From Eubacteriales Family XIII. Incertae Sedis bacterium (GTDB lineage: Bacteria > Bacillota_A > Clostridia > Peptostreptococcales > Anaerovoracaceae): a DNA stretch of 6,197 bases. Under the pieces are notes generated by a model. The model was not told the DNA's origin. It ran no database searches and saw only the letters and a list, made by a program, of their open reading frames with translations. Positions within the stretch are counted from its first letter, which is position 1, and each line of letters opens with the position of its first letter. Location: the NCBI GenBank assembly GCA_031278145.1, contig JAITLA010000266.1, forward strand, positions 1 to 6,197, in the 5' to 3' direction. Below, piece after piece: positions 5,456 through 6,197 of the stretch. Made by a program: the position numbers and the translations under genes.

Positions 5456-5688
5456 CGGGTGTCCAACGCCGCCGACATATTCAGGTCGACGCGGACACAG
5501 TGCTTGCATCTGTCCGGCGGTATGGGGAAACGGTTCGGCCCGCGCCAAGCGCAGTCCCTATGCCGGATGAGGATGACCGTATATTTTACGACGCGGCCAA
5601 ATGCGCGGGCGCGTATCTTATTACGGGAAACACAAAACATTATCCGCAGGAATCTTTTGTCTTAACCCCCGCCGCATTTTTAGGATAA
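5456..5688 (+). pseudogene. PIN-domain toxin (VapC-like), 5'-truncated remnant
   Basis: The frame ending at TAA 5686-5688 encodes the C-terminal half of a PIN-domain protein of the putative toxin-antitoxin type. PIN toxins are metal-dependent ribonucleases usually held by an antitoxin. The diagnostic run is MPDEDDRIFYDAAK followed by AGAYLITGNTKHYP and FVLTPAAFLG, the acidic D-E-D-D and T-G-N-x-K-H blocks of this family. Similarity appears to extend back through DADTVLASVRRYGETV to about 5480. The N-terminal half, with the first catalytic Asp (usually in a V-L-D-T-N motif), is missing, and the frame is closed by TAA at 5449-5451 within the inverted repeat. A GTG at 5500 has no ribosome binding site. 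No antitoxin gene adjoins it, so it is very likely non-functional. Confidence 0.78.
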
Positions 5689-5689
5689 T
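5662..5689 (+). promoter_or_regulatory. Candidate promoter for the ATPase remnant
   Basis: TTAACC (5662-5667, four of six -35 bases) and GATAAT (5684-5689, five of six -10 bases) are 16 bases apart, within the end of the PIN remnant and about 40 bases before the ATG at 5730. It is plausible but unproven. Confidence 0.35.
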
Positions 5690-5729
5690 ATAAAGTGTGC
5701 TTTGAATTATCCTATTTCGGAGGCCTCTT

Positions 5730-5843
5730 ATGCGGTATATCTCACGACATTTGGAGCGGAAATTCACCCACATGTGTGATTTCTTCAAGGCGGTGCTTGT
5801 CACGGGCGCGCGCAGTTGCTTTATTCCCTGCAATTTGATTTGA
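5730..5843 (+). pseudogene. AAA/DUF4143-type ATPase, N-terminal remnant
   Basis: An ATG with CGGAGG (5718-5723) 6 bases upstream opens 37 codons. The start MRYISRHLERKFTHM, then FFKAVLVTGAR, matches the N-terminus of the DUF4143 group of AAA ATPases, where GARQVGKT (Walker A) should come next. Instead the frame runs into SCFIPCNLI and stops at TGA 5841-5843. Walker A, Walker B and the whole DUF4143 domain are missing. The I-P-x-N-L-I ending resembles the C-terminus of such ATPases, so an internal in-frame deletion joining the two ends is likely. That last point is inference. The intact start signals suggest a recent loss. A 37-residue product would have no ATPase activity. Confidence 0.72.
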
Positions 5844-5859
5844 GGGGCCTTCCGATGTT

Positions 5860-6197
5860 TCATTCCCAACGCTTCCCGTATAACGGCGACATCTCCCGCA
5901 ATTTTTGAACAATGCCGGGCAGTACGGAAATGACTCGCTCGATTTCCGCTTCCGTGTTGTCCGTTCCTATGGTGAGCCGCAATGAACCATGCGCGATTTC
6001 ATGCGGCAAACCAATCGCCAACAGCACATGCGAGGGGTCCAATGAGCTCGATGCGCAAGCGGAACCGCTGGAACCGCGAATGCCGTTCATATCCAACAGA
6101 AGCAGTATGGACTCACCCTCTATGAATTCAAAACCGAAATTGCATTTCCGGGCAAGCGCTTTGTTCTGTGCCCGTTCAATCCGGCATGCGGAATTGT
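5860..6197 (-). pseudogene. Cysteine desulfurase (NifS/IscS family), C-terminal part with a frameshift
   Basis: Cysteine desulfurases are PLP enzymes that take sulfur from cysteine as an enzyme persulfide for Fe-S clusters and thio-cofactors. Reading leftward from the window edge, the first frame gives TIPHAGLNGHRTKRLPGNA, a canonical stretch, then drifts into ISVLNS and a TAG at 6122-6120. The next frame picks up at NFGFEFIEGES and continues through LLLLDMNGI, the active-site loop SSGSAC (catalytic Cys codon 6057-6055), SLDPSHVLLAIGLPHEIAHG and SPLYGKRWE to the TGA at 5862-5860. One base lost near 6140-6144 explains both halves. The end matches the longer-loop NifS-like group rather than SufS. 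It is either a genuine pseudogene or a sequencing or assembly error. The PLP lysine region is outside the window. It converges on the ATPase remnant, 16 bases away. Confidence 0.82.

Noticed and set aside
5241..5570. Plus-strand ORF of 109 codons through the inverted-repeat element
   Set aside because: It reads repeat sequence and then the PIN remnant out of frame. There is no ribosome binding site and no domain.

Overview
The window looks like a GC-rich member of the Clostridia (Bacillota), most likely a strict anaerobe. This rests on strong AGGAGG-type ribosome binding sites, overlapping hyp genes, a methanol/methylamine-type corrinoid protein and debris of toxin and ATPase families common in that group. 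The exact taxon cannot be read from the sequence. No RNA gene or CRISPR array was seen.

Layout. (1) At 1-107, minus strand, is the first 35 codons of aspartate kinase, with a good sigma-A promoter at 194-222. (2) A divergent 379-base gap holds that promoter, a weak promoter/dyad candidate for the rightward operon and a doubtful 30-codon ORF. (3) At 487-2778, plus strand, is a three-gene operon: a DUF2284 cysteine-rich metal-binding protein, a URO-D/MtaA-CmuA-like methyltransferase and an MtaC/MttC-type corrinoid protein. All three have good ribosome binding sites, and a long hairpin lies between the first two. (4) At 2804-5126, minus strand and convergent with the operon, is hypC-hypD-hypE with 4-base overlaps GTGA and ATGA. 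(5) At 5217-5843 is a decay zone: a 239-base element with perfect 16-base terminal inverted repeats, the 3' half of a PIN-domain toxin gene beginning at the element's edge, and the 5' end of a DUF4143-type AAA ATPase gene cut off before its Walker A motif. (6) At 5860-6197, minus strand, is the C-terminal part of a NifS-like cysteine desulfurase with an apparent one-base frameshift.

How the genes work together. The corrinoid operon can be read as a methyl-transfer module: the corrinoid protein carries the methyl group on cobalt, and the URO-D protein moves it to or from that cobalt. The DUF2284 protein is a plausible but unproven iron-sulfur helper, perhaps for redox upkeep of the corrinoid. 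No substrate-specific methyltransferase (MtaB/MttB/MtmB type) and no RamA-like activator is present. The URO-D protein lacks the Cys ligands of the classic zinc motif, so its substrate and direction are open. HypC, HypD and HypE build the Fe(CN)2CO part of [NiFe]-hydrogenase active sites, but no hydrogenase, hypA, hypB or hypF is in the window.

The points most worth a second look are the divergent URO-D/DUF2284/corrinoid module, the inverted-repeat element and the cluster of broken genes around it.
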